Assembly (NCBI GenBank): GCA_963575745.1
Contig: CAUYUJ010008113.1
Span: 1,010,320 to 1,074,319, forward strand
Length of the DNA stretch: 64,000 nucleotides
Origin: Prorocentrum cordatum
Lineage: Eukaryota; Sar; Dinophyceae; Prorocentrales; Prorocentraceae
Direction: 5' to 3'
Positions 23,399 to 33,233 of this stretch are shown piece by piece. The notes under the pieces are model-generated. The model saw only the letters and a program-made list of their open reading frames with translations. It was not told the DNA's origin and searched no databases. Within the stretch, counting starts at the first letter, position 1. Every line of letters begins with the position of its first letter. A program made the translations under genes and the position numbers.

Positions 23399-24240
23399 TA
23401 TCAGGTCCAGAGGGGAAGCGGCCCCGACGGGGTCCCGGACAGCCACAGACAACCTCGTGGCCAGGAAACGGCAGAGTTCAAATGGGAAAGTTTTCGCCAC
23501 AGCAGTTGTCCAGCCCCCCCCCCCCCCCGCGACCCTGCAACGCCTGCACGTGAGCATGGTGTTGACATCTCCCGCGGTGAGGCGACTCTAGAAGAATCTG
23601 TTTTATCATGGGGACATGTACGCCCAACAGTAATGTTGGTTTGTTGGACCCCTGACCAACCATGCACTGGTCAATGCTGTGCAGCTTCGCCCCTAACTGA
23701 CGGGCCAACAGTCTCATCGCGAGGATGTGCCAACTGCTGGGGGCGTCCGCCGCGTGTTCAGCTGAGGCCGGGTGTTCCATCACGACTGGAAGCCCAAACT
23801 TCAAGGCTGGACTCAAGAATTCAATGGTCGTGCGCAAGAACGAGTTCCCAGCGCTGACCTGGGCCCGCCCCTTAGCGGTAAGGCATTTTAAACACCGGAG
23901 CTCAGCGGGCGATCTGAGCGGGCGGGGGCGGGGTCCAATGGCATCGTCCCGCGCGGGGTTGCGGCGCGCAGCACTCCGCGTTTTGCGCGGGGGGCCTGCA
24001 GTGGCCCCAGCGACCCACCTTTCCCTCATCAAACGAAGCCAGTAACCCACGGCGTTCGCGTCCGACAAGTCACCGAACTTAATGTACTTGGAGTGATCAC
24101 TAGTCACTAGAAAGCAAGACAACAGGCATACAATACTGCCCACCCAATTTGCTCAAACCAGCCCTGAAAATGACAACCCCCCCGCTGCCCAGAAAACAAG
24201 CGTAGCAAGAAACGGCGCGGACAAGCAGGGGGGAAGTCGG
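23399..24240 (-). pseudogene. LINE C: C-terminal cytosine-methyltransferase-like domain (decayed)
   Basis: Read on the minus strand, this holds motifs in the order expected of a C5-cytosine methyltransferase-like fold: LFSGQRGG (near 24,190; SAM-binding loop I), a GPP-x-x-T-x-SAAR segment (near 23,990), GN-x2-LR, GLPVVMEHPA (near 23,780; equivalent of the ENP/ENV motif), PSSW, IDQC-x7-KPT, then TAVAKTFP. From memory, dinoflagellate retroelement proteins carry such a domain after C2H2 fingers, with GPPCETWSAAR at the catalytic site; here the Cys codon reads CGC (Arg, 23,985-23,987). The main frame is 23,478-24,143. One frame change lies near 24,105 and another at a poly-C run (23,513-23,528). 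Probably inactive. Confidence 0.65.
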
Positions 24241-24258
24241 CGCAAAAAGGGGGGGGCG

Positions 24259-25190
24259 TCAGGCGGCGGGGGCGGCGGCGCAACAGGCTCGGCCACGGGC
24301 GGCTCTTCGCCCAGCACCCGAGCGCCGCCCGACAGCTCCAATCATTCTTACCCCCGGCAGACGCGCGAAATCATCGGCCCAACCTTTGGCCCGATTGGCC
24401 TGCAGCTCGAGCCGTCGAGCCCCCCGAGCCTCCGAGATCTCCTCCTCAGATGGGCGAGCGCCCAGGGCTGCCATGCCACGGCGACGATTTAGCGCGAGCA
24501 AGATTCTCATGCAACACCCCGCTTGACCGATACCCCCGCCCACAGATCTGGCAGCAGGCCCCCACTGCCATCAGAGCGGGCGATAAGTCTCGGGGGGCGC
24601 TGCTTGCCCCCACGAACGCGCAGCGCGCGCTGGGCACGGAAAACCTGCCCGCATTCGTAGCGCATGAACTTGGTTATCTCGTCGCCAGCGTCCGTGTCCA
24701 CGGGGGCGCCCTCCATCTCCACCCGCGCCCTGGCGCCCCAGGTGCGAAGCCGGCGTCGGTCACTCCACCGCTCTCGGGCCCTCTGAATGACGGTCTTAAT
24801 GGAGGCCCTAAACCGCCCAGGGTCCATCTGCACTGCTGCCGGCCAATCACCCAGCCCACCGCTCCCAGGGGCGGCCCTAGGATCCGTGGAAGGAGCAAAT
24901 CATTCAAATCTGTCGGTGGGAGCCAATGCCCAACTGCGCCGATGCACGAGAGCCAAGTCGAGCAGAGTGAGCAAACGCTCGGAGGCAAACGCGAAGGTCC
25001 GAACTAGAAACCTGAGCCTCGAGACATGAATAACAGCCCCCCGCAGATGCCTATCCGCCATGGCCAGAATGCCCCAGTAGGAGCGGCGATGCTCCGAGGA
25101 GTTGCCGGCAGGAAGACCGAGAGCACCGCGGTGGAGAAACTCACGGCAGCATCGCACGCTGGATTGCGCTGCCTGAGGCATGGGGTCCTG
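24259..25190 (-). pseudogene. LINE C: ORF2 post-RT region with two C2H2-like motifs
   Basis: Frames on the minus strand give a first finger-like motif YECGQVFRAQRAL (near 24,660) and a second CQICGRGYRSSGVLHENL (near 24,540), followed by a linker RPSEEEISEARGARRLELQ (near 24,440) and LPGVRMIG. Two frame changes separate these parts. The upstream stretch (24,850-25,190) resembles the region that follows the reverse transcriptase thumb in related elements. I find no endonuclease or RT here, so the element seems to have an internal deletion between ORF1 and this part. The second finger has HEN where a His pair is expected. Confidence 0.5.
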
Positions 25191-25191
25191 G

Positions 25192-25539
25192 CTACAGGGC
25201 TGGCGGCCCGTTCGCCCAAGCTCCCAAACGATCGAGCTCGGGATCACTGGGCTCGGGCCTCGGCGCCTTGCAGTGCTTGCAGAACCAGTAGCTCTCCAAG
25301 TTCTTTCCACATTGACAGTGTCCGCACTTCCAGAAGGTCTGCTGCTGGTTGCCCTTGCCTCCTCTGCCTCCTTTGCCTCCACCTTCGGCAGAAGTGTCTT
25401 GGAAGAACTGAGGGTGGCCGCCAGCTCCTTTTCCATAGCCTTTGTTGCCCTTGTCGTTCCCCGTGTACACCCAGCCTGCATTCCATGCGTCATTGCGCTC
25501 GTTGGCGCGGCGCTGCCATGGCGGCGTGGCTGGGGCCAT
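25192..25539 (-). CDS. LINE C: ORF1 N-terminal zinc protein
   Basis: A 115-residue open frame starting MAPATPPWQRR. A glycine/lysine-rich part (residues 25-68) precedes a C-x2-C-x11-C-x2-C motif, CGHCQCGKNLESYWFCKHC (about residues 72-92), like a RanBP2-type finger. LINE B has the same spacing (CPHCGCKKNLKHYGWCKNC). Such proteins probably bind RNA or the element's ribonucleoprotein, by analogy with other LINE ORF1 proteins. The frame stops soon after the finger, and the next recognisable LINE segment is the post-RT region, so this is likely the 5' remnant of a deleted element. The start is the first ATG after a possible leader relic. Confidence 0.55.
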   Translation of the reverse strand: MAPATPPWQRRANERNDAWNAGWVYTGNDKGNKGYGKGAGGHPQFFQDTSAEGGGKGGRGGKGNQQQTFWKCGHCQCGKNLESYWFCKHCKAPRPEPSDPELDRLGAWANGPPAL

Positions 25540-25646
25540 CCTGACGACAGGAAGGCGGGGATGCTGGCAACTGAATCTGGCTCGCCTGTGCAGCGTGCCG
25601 TTTTGAAGTTCGCACAGGCAAGGCCCCCGCTCTCGGGTCTAGCGGT

Positions 25647-25664
25647 CTGGGCCCAAAACGGCTG
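25647..25664 (-). other. Possible spliced-leader relic 5' of LINE C
   Basis: The minus strand reads AGCCGTTTTGGGCCCAG, similar to the 3' part of the dinoflagellate leader (AGCCATTTTGGCTCAAG) with a few changes. It lies 108 bp before the LINE C ORF1 ATG, much as the clearer relic lies before LINE B. Weak on its own. Confidence 0.3.
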
Positions 25665-25772
25665 GAGGAGGAGGAGGAGAGGGAGGAGGAGAGGGAGGAG
25701 GAGGAGGAGGAGGAGGAGGAGGAGGAGGAGGAGGAGGGAGGAGGGAGGAGGGAGGAGGAGGGAGGAGGGACA
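25662..25772 (+). repeat. (GGA)n array at the 5' end of LINE C
   Basis: GGA repeats start directly at the leader-like sequence and run about 110 bp. Confidence 0.92.
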
Positions 25773-26400
25773 CTTTCTTTACTATGAGCAGCAGCAGCGC
25801 GAGCAGCCAAAAGGGGACTGACAGCGCTGGATTAGAGAAAGGGCAGCGACACTGAGACCCCGCCGCCCCCACGGGGCAAAAGGGGGCACGGGCCAGACGC
25901 GCACGTCGCGGTGACCCCAATGACTGACACCACATCTGGGAGGAAGTCCCTCCCCCAGCCCCACGAGAGGAGACGCATGCTGCGCTTGCACCGCGAACTT
26001 TCCCCAGAGACTGGTCTCCAGAAAGCGCGCTCGCACACGAGGAGCCCAGTCCCCCCAGGCTTGGTGGAGGACGAGTACTCCAGAGTTCGTAATTAAAGGG
26101 GGGGGGTCTGGACCTTCCAAGACAAGCCATTTCAGACCCCCCTCGTGGGAGAACCCTCCAAAACATCGTCCCCAGACCACCCCGGGCCCTCCAAGATAGC
26201 CTGGAAGAGACCCCCCCGAAATGAGACCCCCCTCCCTTTTATTAAAAAAACTGGAGTACCCGCCGCACGCTGAACGGAAACAGCACGCGCCCCTGGCCCA
26301 CAGCATGCGGGGCGGGCGGGGCGCCCTGCCCTGGAAACCACGACATGAGGACAACCGACACGTGGAGGTCGCCAAGGCCGAGGGCCCCAAACAGACGCCC
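25773..26400. other. Unassigned; contains CCCAGACC phrases
   Basis: Between about 26,096 and 26,230 there are short related phrases (GGTCTGGACCTTCCAAGA; GTCCCCAGACCACCCCGGGCC; CTCCAAGATAGCCTGGAAGA) and a link to the module at 10,132. No gene recognised. Confidence 0.35.
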
Positions 26401-26580
26401 GGCACGGTCGCGCGCGCGCGAAATATCGGGGGCCGAGCGATTTACCCTCACTCGGGCCCTCACGCGCGCGCGAGGGTAAATCGCTCGGCCCCCGTTATTT
26501 CACGCGTGCGACAGGTCGGCCGACGCGCGAGGGCACGGTCGCGCGCGCGTGAAATAACGGGGGCCGAGCGCTTCACCCTC
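26401..26580. repeat. Inverted and direct repeat group (30-bp arms)
   Basis: A 30-bp arm beginning GAAATATCGGGGGCCGAGCG and ending TTACCCTC (26,420-26,449) is repeated inverted at 26,472-26,501 with one mismatch and again direct at 26,551-26,580. The direct copies share the flank GGCACGGTCGCGCGCGCG. The first two arms can fold into a hairpin with a 22-nt loop. Confidence 0.85.
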
Positions 26581-26614
26581 ACCGATTGGGGCCTCCAAAT
26601 CTTGCGCTCTAGGG

Positions 26615-26820
26615 TTTAGGCATTAGGGTTAGGGTTATGGGGTTCGGGTTAGGGGTCAGGTTCGGGGTTCGGGTTAGGGTTGGGGGTTAGTGGTTAGGAT
26701 TAGGGGTTGGGGTTGGGGCTAGGGGTTGGGGGGTTTGGGTTTGGATGTCAGGGTAGGGGTTCTTGTTCGGATTTGGGAATATGGGGTTAGGGTTAGAGGT
26801 TAGGGTTCGGGCTGGGGTGT
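26615..26820 (+). repeat. Degenerate telomere-like repeat (TTAGGG type), internal
   Basis: About 200 bp of GGGTTAGG, GGGTTCGG, GGGTTGGGG and TTTAGG units. Dinoflagellate telomeres are reported as TTTAGGG; only a few units here have that form. Because both sides continue, this is an interstitial or decayed stretch and not a chromosome end. Confidence 0.7.
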
Positions 26821-27494
26821 CGCTCCTCCGCGAGTACGAGCGCCTCGCCGACATTGCCGGTTTTTGGCGCGGCTTCTGGGCGACTAGGGCTGGACCTAAA
26901 CGCTGTTTTGCTGGACTTCGGCTGTGCTTGGTTTTTCGTTTTGGCAGGGAGGTACAGGAATTCAGGTAGAGGAAACAAACATCAAAACGAAAGCAAGACG
27001 AAATCAAAACGAAACAGCGAAAACAAAACGAGAGCAACACGAAAAACAAAACGAAGCCAACGACCAGCAGCCGCCGCTTCTGCCTGCCCGCGAGGCGGCC
27101 GAGATCCACCGGACAGCGGAGCCGGGCGACAGGAGCGGCGCGCGCCGGGGCCAGCGCCCGGGGCCGCGGCAGAGACGGCCGTCGCGGCGGCGGCGGCGGC
27201 GACAGGAGTCGAGTCGAACGAAAGGGGAGGATAGGGAAAGGGGGGTCACGAAAACTGCTGCGCGCAGCTGGTTTCGGCCCCGCCGCCGGACCCATTCCTC
27301 GATACATGGGCGCCTCCCGGCGCCGGAGGGCGCTGGGGAAATCAGCTACGTGAGCTGATTCTCTACCCTACCCTTTGCTGTCCCCCCCCTTTCGCCCCCC
27401 CCGGGACAGGAGCAGCGGCGGCGGCGGTGGCGTCGAGGATCAGGGACCGACCACAACGATGTTTAGTTTTGCTGTTCGCTGAGCTTCTGTTGTG
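26821..27494. other. Unassigned; includes CAAAACGAAA repeats
   Basis: At about 26,975-27,060 the motif AAAACGAAA recurs roughly every 10-15 bases. The rest is ordinary GC-rich sequence with no domain. Confidence 0.4.
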
Positions 27495-30400
27495 CTGGTC
27501 GCGGGCGCCGCGCGTCACAGCCGCGGGCGCCGCATTTCACAGCCGCAGACGCCGTATTTCACAGCCGCGGGCGCCGCGCTTCACAGACGCAGGCGCCACA
27601 TGTCACAGCCGCACGCGCCGCGCGTCGCAACCGAAAACGCCGCGCGTCACAAGCGCGCGGCGCCACATTTCATAGCCGCGGGCGCCACATTTCACGGCCA
27701 CGGGCGCCGCATTTCACAGACGCAGGCGCCGCGCGTCACAGCCAGGGGGGGGGGGGGGCGCGCGTCGCAGCCGCAGGCGCCGCGCGTCACAGCCGCGGGC
27801 GCCACGTTCCACAGCCGCAGACGCCGCATTTCACAGCCGCGGCTGCCGCACTTCACGGACGCAGGCGCCGCGTTTCACGGGCAGGCGCCGCGCGCCACAG
27901 CCGCGAGCGCCACGCGTCACAGCCGCAGACGCCGCATTTCACAGCCACGGGCGCCGCATTGCACAGACGCAGGCGCCACATGTCACAGCCACAGGCGCCG
28001 CGCGTCGCAGCCACAGGCGCCGCGCGTCGCAGCCGCGGGCGCCGCGCCCCACCGCCGCACACGCCGCATTTCACGGCCACGGGTGCCGCACTCCACAGGC
28101 GCAGGCGCCGCATGTCACAGCCACAAGCGCCGCGTGTCACAGCCGCGGGCGCCGCATTTCACAGCCGCAGACGCCGCATTTCGCAGCCGCGGGCGCCGCA
28201 TTCCACAAACGCAGGCGCCGCGTGTCACAGCCGCAAGCGCCACATGTCGCAGCGACAGGCGCCGCGCGTCACAGCCGCGGGCGCCGCATTTCAAAGCCGC
28301 AGACGTCGCATTTCACAGCCGCGGGCGCCGCGCTTCACAGACGCAGGCGCCGCGCGTCACAGCCACGGGCGCCGCGCGTCGCAGCCGCAGGCGCCGCCTG
28401 TCACAGCCGCGGGCGCTACATTTCACAGCCGCAGACGCCGCGTGTCGCAGCCGCGGGTGCCGCATTTCACAGGCGCAGGCGCCGCGCGCCACAGCCGCAG
28501 GCGCCACATGTCGCAGCCGCAGGCGCCACGCGTCGCAGCCGCGGGCGCCGCATTTCACAGCCGCAGACGCCGCATTTCACAGCCGCGGGTGCCACATTTC
28601 ACAGACGCAGGCGCCACATGTCACAGCCGCAGGCGCCTCGCGTCGCAACCGGAAGCGCCGCGCGTCACAATCGCGGGCGCCGCATTTCATAGCCGCGGGT
28701 GCCACATTTCACAACCACGTGTGCCGCATTTCACAGACGCAGGCGCCGCGTGTCACAGCCAGGGGGGGGGCGCGCGTCGCAGCCGCAGGCGCCGCGTGGC
28801 ACAGCCACGGGCGCCACGTTTCACAGCCGCAGACGCCGGTCGCCACAGCCACGGGCGCCGCATTTCACAGGCGCAGGCGCCAGTCACAGCCACAGGCGCC
28901 GCGCGTCGCAGCCGCAGGCGCCGCGCGTCACAGCCGCGGGCGCCGCATTTCACAGCCGCAGACGCCGCATTTCACAGCCGCGGGCGCCGCATTCCACAGG
29001 CGCAGGCGCCGCGCGTCACAGCCACAGGCGCCGCATGTCGCAGCCACAGGCGCCGCGTGCCACAGCCGCGGGCGCCGCGCGGCGCAGCCGCAGGCGCCGC
29101 GCGTCACAGCCGCGGGCGCCACATTTCACAGCCACGGGTGCCGCATTTCACAGGCGCAGGCGCCACATGTCACAGCCACAGGCGCCGCGCGTCGCAGCCG
29201 CAGGCGCCGCGCGTCACAGCCGCGGGCGCCGCATTTCACAGCCGCAGACGCCGCATTTCACAGCCGCGGGCGCCGCATTCCACAGGCGCAGGCGCCGCGC
29301 GTCACAGCCACAGGCGCCGCATGTCGCAGCCACAGGCGCCGCGTGCCACAGCCGCGGGCGCCGCGCGGCGCAGCCGCAGGCGCCGCGCGTCACAGCCGCG
29401 GGCGCCACATTTCACAGCCACGGGTGCCGCATTTCACAGGCGCAGGCGCCACATGTCACAGCCACAGGCGCCGCGCGTCGCAGCCGCAGGCGCCGCGCGT
29501 CACAGCCGCGGGCGCCGCATTTCACAGCCGCAGACGCCGCATTTCACAGCCGCGGGCGCCGCATTCCACAGGCGCAGGCGCCGCGCGCCACAGCCGCAGG
29601 CGCCGCACGTCGCAGCCACAGGCGCCGCGTGTCACAGCCGCGGGCGCCGCATTTCACAGCCGCAAGCGCAGCGTTTCACAGCCATGGGCGCCGCATTTCA
29701 CAGCCGCAGGCGCCGCGCGTCACAGCCGCAGGCGCCGCGTGTCGCAGCCACAGGCGCCGCGCGCCACAGCCGCGGGCGCCGCATTTCACAGCCGCAGACG
29801 CTGCATTTCACAGCCGCGAGTGCTGCATTTCACAAGCGCAGTCGCCACGTGTCACAGCCACAGGCGCCACATGTCGCAGCCACAGGCGCCGCGCGTCACA
29901 GCCGCGGGCGCCACATTTCACAGCCGCAGACGCCGCGTTTCACAGCCGCGGGCGCCACATTTCAGAGGCGCAGGCGCCACGCGTCACAGCCGCAGGCGCC
30001 GCGCGTCGCAGCCGCAGACGCCGCGTGTCGCAGCCGTGGGAAGCCGCATTTCACAGCCACACGCGCCGCATTTCACAGCCGCGGCTGCCGCATTTCACGG
30101 ACGCAGGCGCCGCGTGCCGCAGCCGCAGGCGCCACGTGTCGCAGCCGCACGCGCCACGCGTCACAGCCACGGGCGCCACATTTCACAGCCGCAGACGCCA
30201 CATTTCACAGCCACGGGCGCCGCATTTCACAGACGCAGGCGCCACGTGTCACAGCCACAGGCGCCACGCGTCGCAGCCGCAGGCGCCGCGCGTCACAGCC
30301 ACGGGCGCCGCATTTCACCGCCGCAGACGCCGCGTTTCACAGCCGCGGGTGCCGCATTTCACAGACGCAGGCGCCGCGTGTCACAGCCGCACGCGCCGCG

Positions 30401-30572
30401 CGTCGCAGCCACAGGCGCAACGTGTCACAGCCGCGGGCGCCGAATTCCACAGCCACAGGCGCCGCGTTTCACAGCCGCGGGCGCCGCATGTCACAGACGC
30501 AGGCGCCACATGTCACAGCCACAAGCGCCGCGTGTCGCAGCCACAGGCGCCGCGCGTCACAGCCGCGGGGCT
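27495..30572 (+). repeat. 22-bp satellite, about 139 copies, with 132-bp and 286-bp higher order
   Basis: The unit contains GCCGCGGGCGCCGCATTTCA. Variant units fall in a repeating order: GCAGACGCC units sit at 28,167, 28,299, 28,431 and 28,563, exactly 132 bp (six units) apart, and also at 29,794 to 29,926 and 30,191 to 30,323. Around 28,875-29,580 the period becomes 286 bp (13 units). Two G-runs (near 27,746 and 28,762) lie about 1 kb apart in the same local context, suggesting a larger duplication. All three plus-strand frames are open for 2-3 kb because the unit lacks stops. Confidence 0.95.
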
Positions 30573-31345
30573 TCTGCCCCATGAAGATGAGCTTGGCTTT
30601 GGCACCAGCTTGTCCCCCTTCATCCCTCTGACGTTTGGCATGCGTCGGAGAGCGGCGGCCCAACGGGCCTTACGTTTCGCTGACTTGCCTGGGCCTGGCT
30701 GGCCTTTTGGGAGCTGCCCGGGCATCTTGGGGCCCTTCATCATGCGCTGCGCGAGTCTCCAGCGACAAGAACCTCAAAAGTACCCGCTAGATCCGAAGGC
30801 CCCGGCGTAAAGAAGCTCGGCCTTGAGCGAGAGACGGGCCCCAGGGGCAACCGCGGCCCCCATCGGCCTCGCAGCCGCGCGAGCGGCCAGGGAGCGAGCA
30901 GAAATCTCCGAGCCTTCGGATCCAGCGCCAATGGACATGATGCCCAAACAATTGCGAGACCTGACCGCTGCAACCTTGATCTTCTATTGCTGTGACTCCA
31001 GCATCGGAATTTCTCTGTCAAACAATAACCTGCGCGCAGCTTGGGGCCCAGGGCCACGGGGGCGAACCGCGATTTCAGCTTTCGCGGGACTGAGGGCAAG
31101 ACCATGGCGAGCACAAACAACGAAAACCCTGTCAATTACCCCACTAAGAATTCGGAGAAGTTCCCCTGGATCCTGGGCAGCCACTGAGGGGGCGGTCGCC
31201 GACCAACGAGACGGATGCCGCAACCTCGCTGTCATCGTACGCAATAGAGAAAAGCTTGGCGTTGACATCTGGTGCCCAACGAAATCCTCTGCCATCCATC
31301 TTTGCTTCTACATCAGCCTGGACGCTCGCAAAGGCAACGTGGAAT
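30545..31345 (-). pseudogene. LINE A: RT motif C, thumb and post-RT tail
   Basis: On the minus strand a frame reads LFSIAYDDSEVAASVSL, where YDD (31,231-31,239) stands for the usual Y-x-DD with one residue missing. A frame change then leads to ELLRILSGVIDRVFVVCARHG, then LALSPAKAEI (30,984-31,295 frame), the expected thumb segment after motif C. Further on, SLAARAAARPMGAAV and RLSLKAELLYAGAF match the helical region that follows the thumb in this LINE type. The frame ends in satellite sequence. Confidence 0.6.
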
Positions 31346-31896
31346 AACCTTGTGCCGATTATAGAAAAGGACCCCCCTTTCCAGGTTAGAGCTGACTATC
31401 CACGGCCAAGAAGAGTTTGGTCAGGGGCGCGGGGCGCGGAGGCCGAACCTTTTTATCAATGGGAAAAGTTCACCATCGAGGTTCATTTCCTTCTTGTGTT
31501 GAGATAGCAACATCAAACGAAGCGAAGACGTTGTCGAGGATGTCAAGCGAAACCAAAACATGTGGAGGCAGCCTCAAGCGAAACGATCAGTTTATCAAGG
31601 ATGTCTCAAGCGGAACCAACACTTCTTCGATCCTCGATCCTCGGCTTTCGGTCCTCTTAACATCATCTCTTTCTCCTCCCATACGCTGGCCTCCGGTGGG
31701 CAACATGCATCATCCCCTCGCGACCCCGAACTTTATTATCCCTGTGGGATTCATCTCCGTGGTGTTCGGTTACCTCCGTTGCCCGCGCAGCGCCTGGTCT
31801 ACACCCTGCGCGGAGGATCACGAAACCATCCACTCCCCTAACGGCCCAGGAGGCCCCTCGCTGAGGTTCCCCGAGCAAGGCGACATGGCGCGGGCG
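31346..31896. other. Diverged RT middle region, possibly with an insertion
   Basis: Should hold the RT segment between motifs A and C. From about 31,510 to 31,620 a short repeat TCAAGCGAAACC occurs three times, which looks inserted. Partial resemblance to the motif B region exists near 31,800-31,890 but I cannot assign it firmly. Confidence 0.35.
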
Positions 31897-32536
31897 CTAA
31901 ATGCCCCGCTCGAAGATGGGGCCCGAAACTAAGTGAGCACGCGCGCCCGCGACCAGAATGGGGGGTCGGGGGGGCTCTCTCAGCGCTTCATCTAAAATAG
32001 CCTCCTCTCCGGGTAGATCACGACTAACTGCCTCAACGTGGAATGAAAGGCTGCCGCGAGATCCAGGAAGAGAGACGCCGAGGAAAGCGACCGCGCTTGA
32101 GCGGCAGCCCAATAGGATGCAACAAAGCATGCAGCCACGTCGCACGATCCCCCAGGAAGGCCCGCGCTGCTGGGCGAGCAACGCGGCATAGAGGCAATCG
32201 AGCGATAACCCGCGCCAGTGCCGACGGTGGAGCTCGCGCAGAGTTTTCACCCTCAAAGCACTTCTTTGATTAGCTGCCAAAGCAATCGACCCTTTGCCTT
32301 TGGAGCAACGACCCAACGCGCCCATCCTTGAAAGCGAGCGGCCCCCTCGAGGTCATGGTGGCCTTCGCCAAAAGGGGGCGCAGAACCTTCGCGAGCTCCA
32401 TCGGCGCCAGCTTTGAGAGGTCCGGGCGGGGGCCGCGAGGCCCGGGCTGTCGACCCCCCCGGGCCCCCCTCATCAAGGACACGAGCCGAACCATGGGCGC
32501 AAAAATATCCAGCTCGCTGGGGGCGTCATCGGACAA
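31897..32536 (-). pseudogene. LINE A: RT fingers and motif A
   Basis: Three frames must be joined. The first (32,270-32,536) gives GPLAFKDGRVGSLL, the usual lead-in to the KGKG loop. The second (31,897-32,325) supplies CSKGKGS and NQRSALRV. The third (31,992-32,189) gives AGLPGGSCDVAACFV and then LFLDLAAAFHSTLRQLVV, the motif A block with catalytic Asp at 32,061-32,063. These are classical LINE RT features; at least two frameshifts break the gene. Confidence 0.7.
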
Positions 32537-33233
32537 GAGAGGAAGCGCGAAGCTGGAATGTTACTCAGCCCCATTGGGCATCTGCTGGTTTGCCTTGCTC
32601 GGCCTCGGCAAACTGCTGATGTAGATTGTTTGCGAGGTCCGACTCTGCGCGACGAGCCGCACCGTCGTCCGCGGCGGCGCGAGGGGAAGTGGTCGGCATC
32701 TTGGGCGGCCTACTTCCGGCCACTCGCGCCGCGGCAAGCCAAAATCTCAAGCCTCGCCGATGGCGCCCGCCTGCACTCTAAATGTTTGAATCGGTCCTGC
32801 TCTAGAGCGGCAGCCAAGGCATCCTCGGCTCCAAATGTGAAACGCTACAAAGCCCCAGGACACAACCAAAGTCGCACGAGACACCCGAGTCCCAGGACCG
32901 CAGGACTGCAAGAAGCTGGTCAGACTGCGGCCGCCACCCCTGGGCAGCATCTCGCATGGCAAAGCCTGTGGTGTCGCCGCCTACACAACGCCCTCTCTAG
33001 TGGGCTAACACTTCACGCGGGAAGCCTTGTCCACTGTCAAGGAAGGGAACATTCTCGAGCACTCTGTTGGCCCCCCTTCTGGCCGCGATAAGATGCAGGG
33101 GCCCCTCAGACACGCGGGGCCGCCTTGGCCTCCGAGGTGGAAATCCGAACGCCTCGGCAGCCGCATCCATGACTCCATGAGACACCTCCACGCGGTGAGC
33201 GGATACGGGAACCTCCCAAGACACCGCAGGCAA
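32537..33233 (-). pseudogene. LINE A: linker between endonuclease region and RT
   Basis: The frame at 32,997-33,233 reads SWEVPVSAHRVEVSHGVMD then PRRPRVSEG, which resembles the spacer just before RT in related dinoflagellate LINEs (a W-V-x-A-H block, then an R-KP-LS block). The remainder (32,537-32,996) has only short competing frames. Confidence 0.4.

Noticed and set aside
26615-26820. True chromosome end
   Set aside because: Repeats are degenerate and unique sequence continues on both sides.
27495-30572. CRISPR array
   Set aside because: Units are contiguous 22-mers without unique spacers, in a eukaryotic setting.
27492-30810. Three very long plus-strand ORFs (703-1,030 codons) with 22-residue peptide repeats
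   Set aside because: All three frames are open because the 22-bp unit has no stop in any frame; this is what a stop-free satellite gives, and no non-repeat start or domain is attached.
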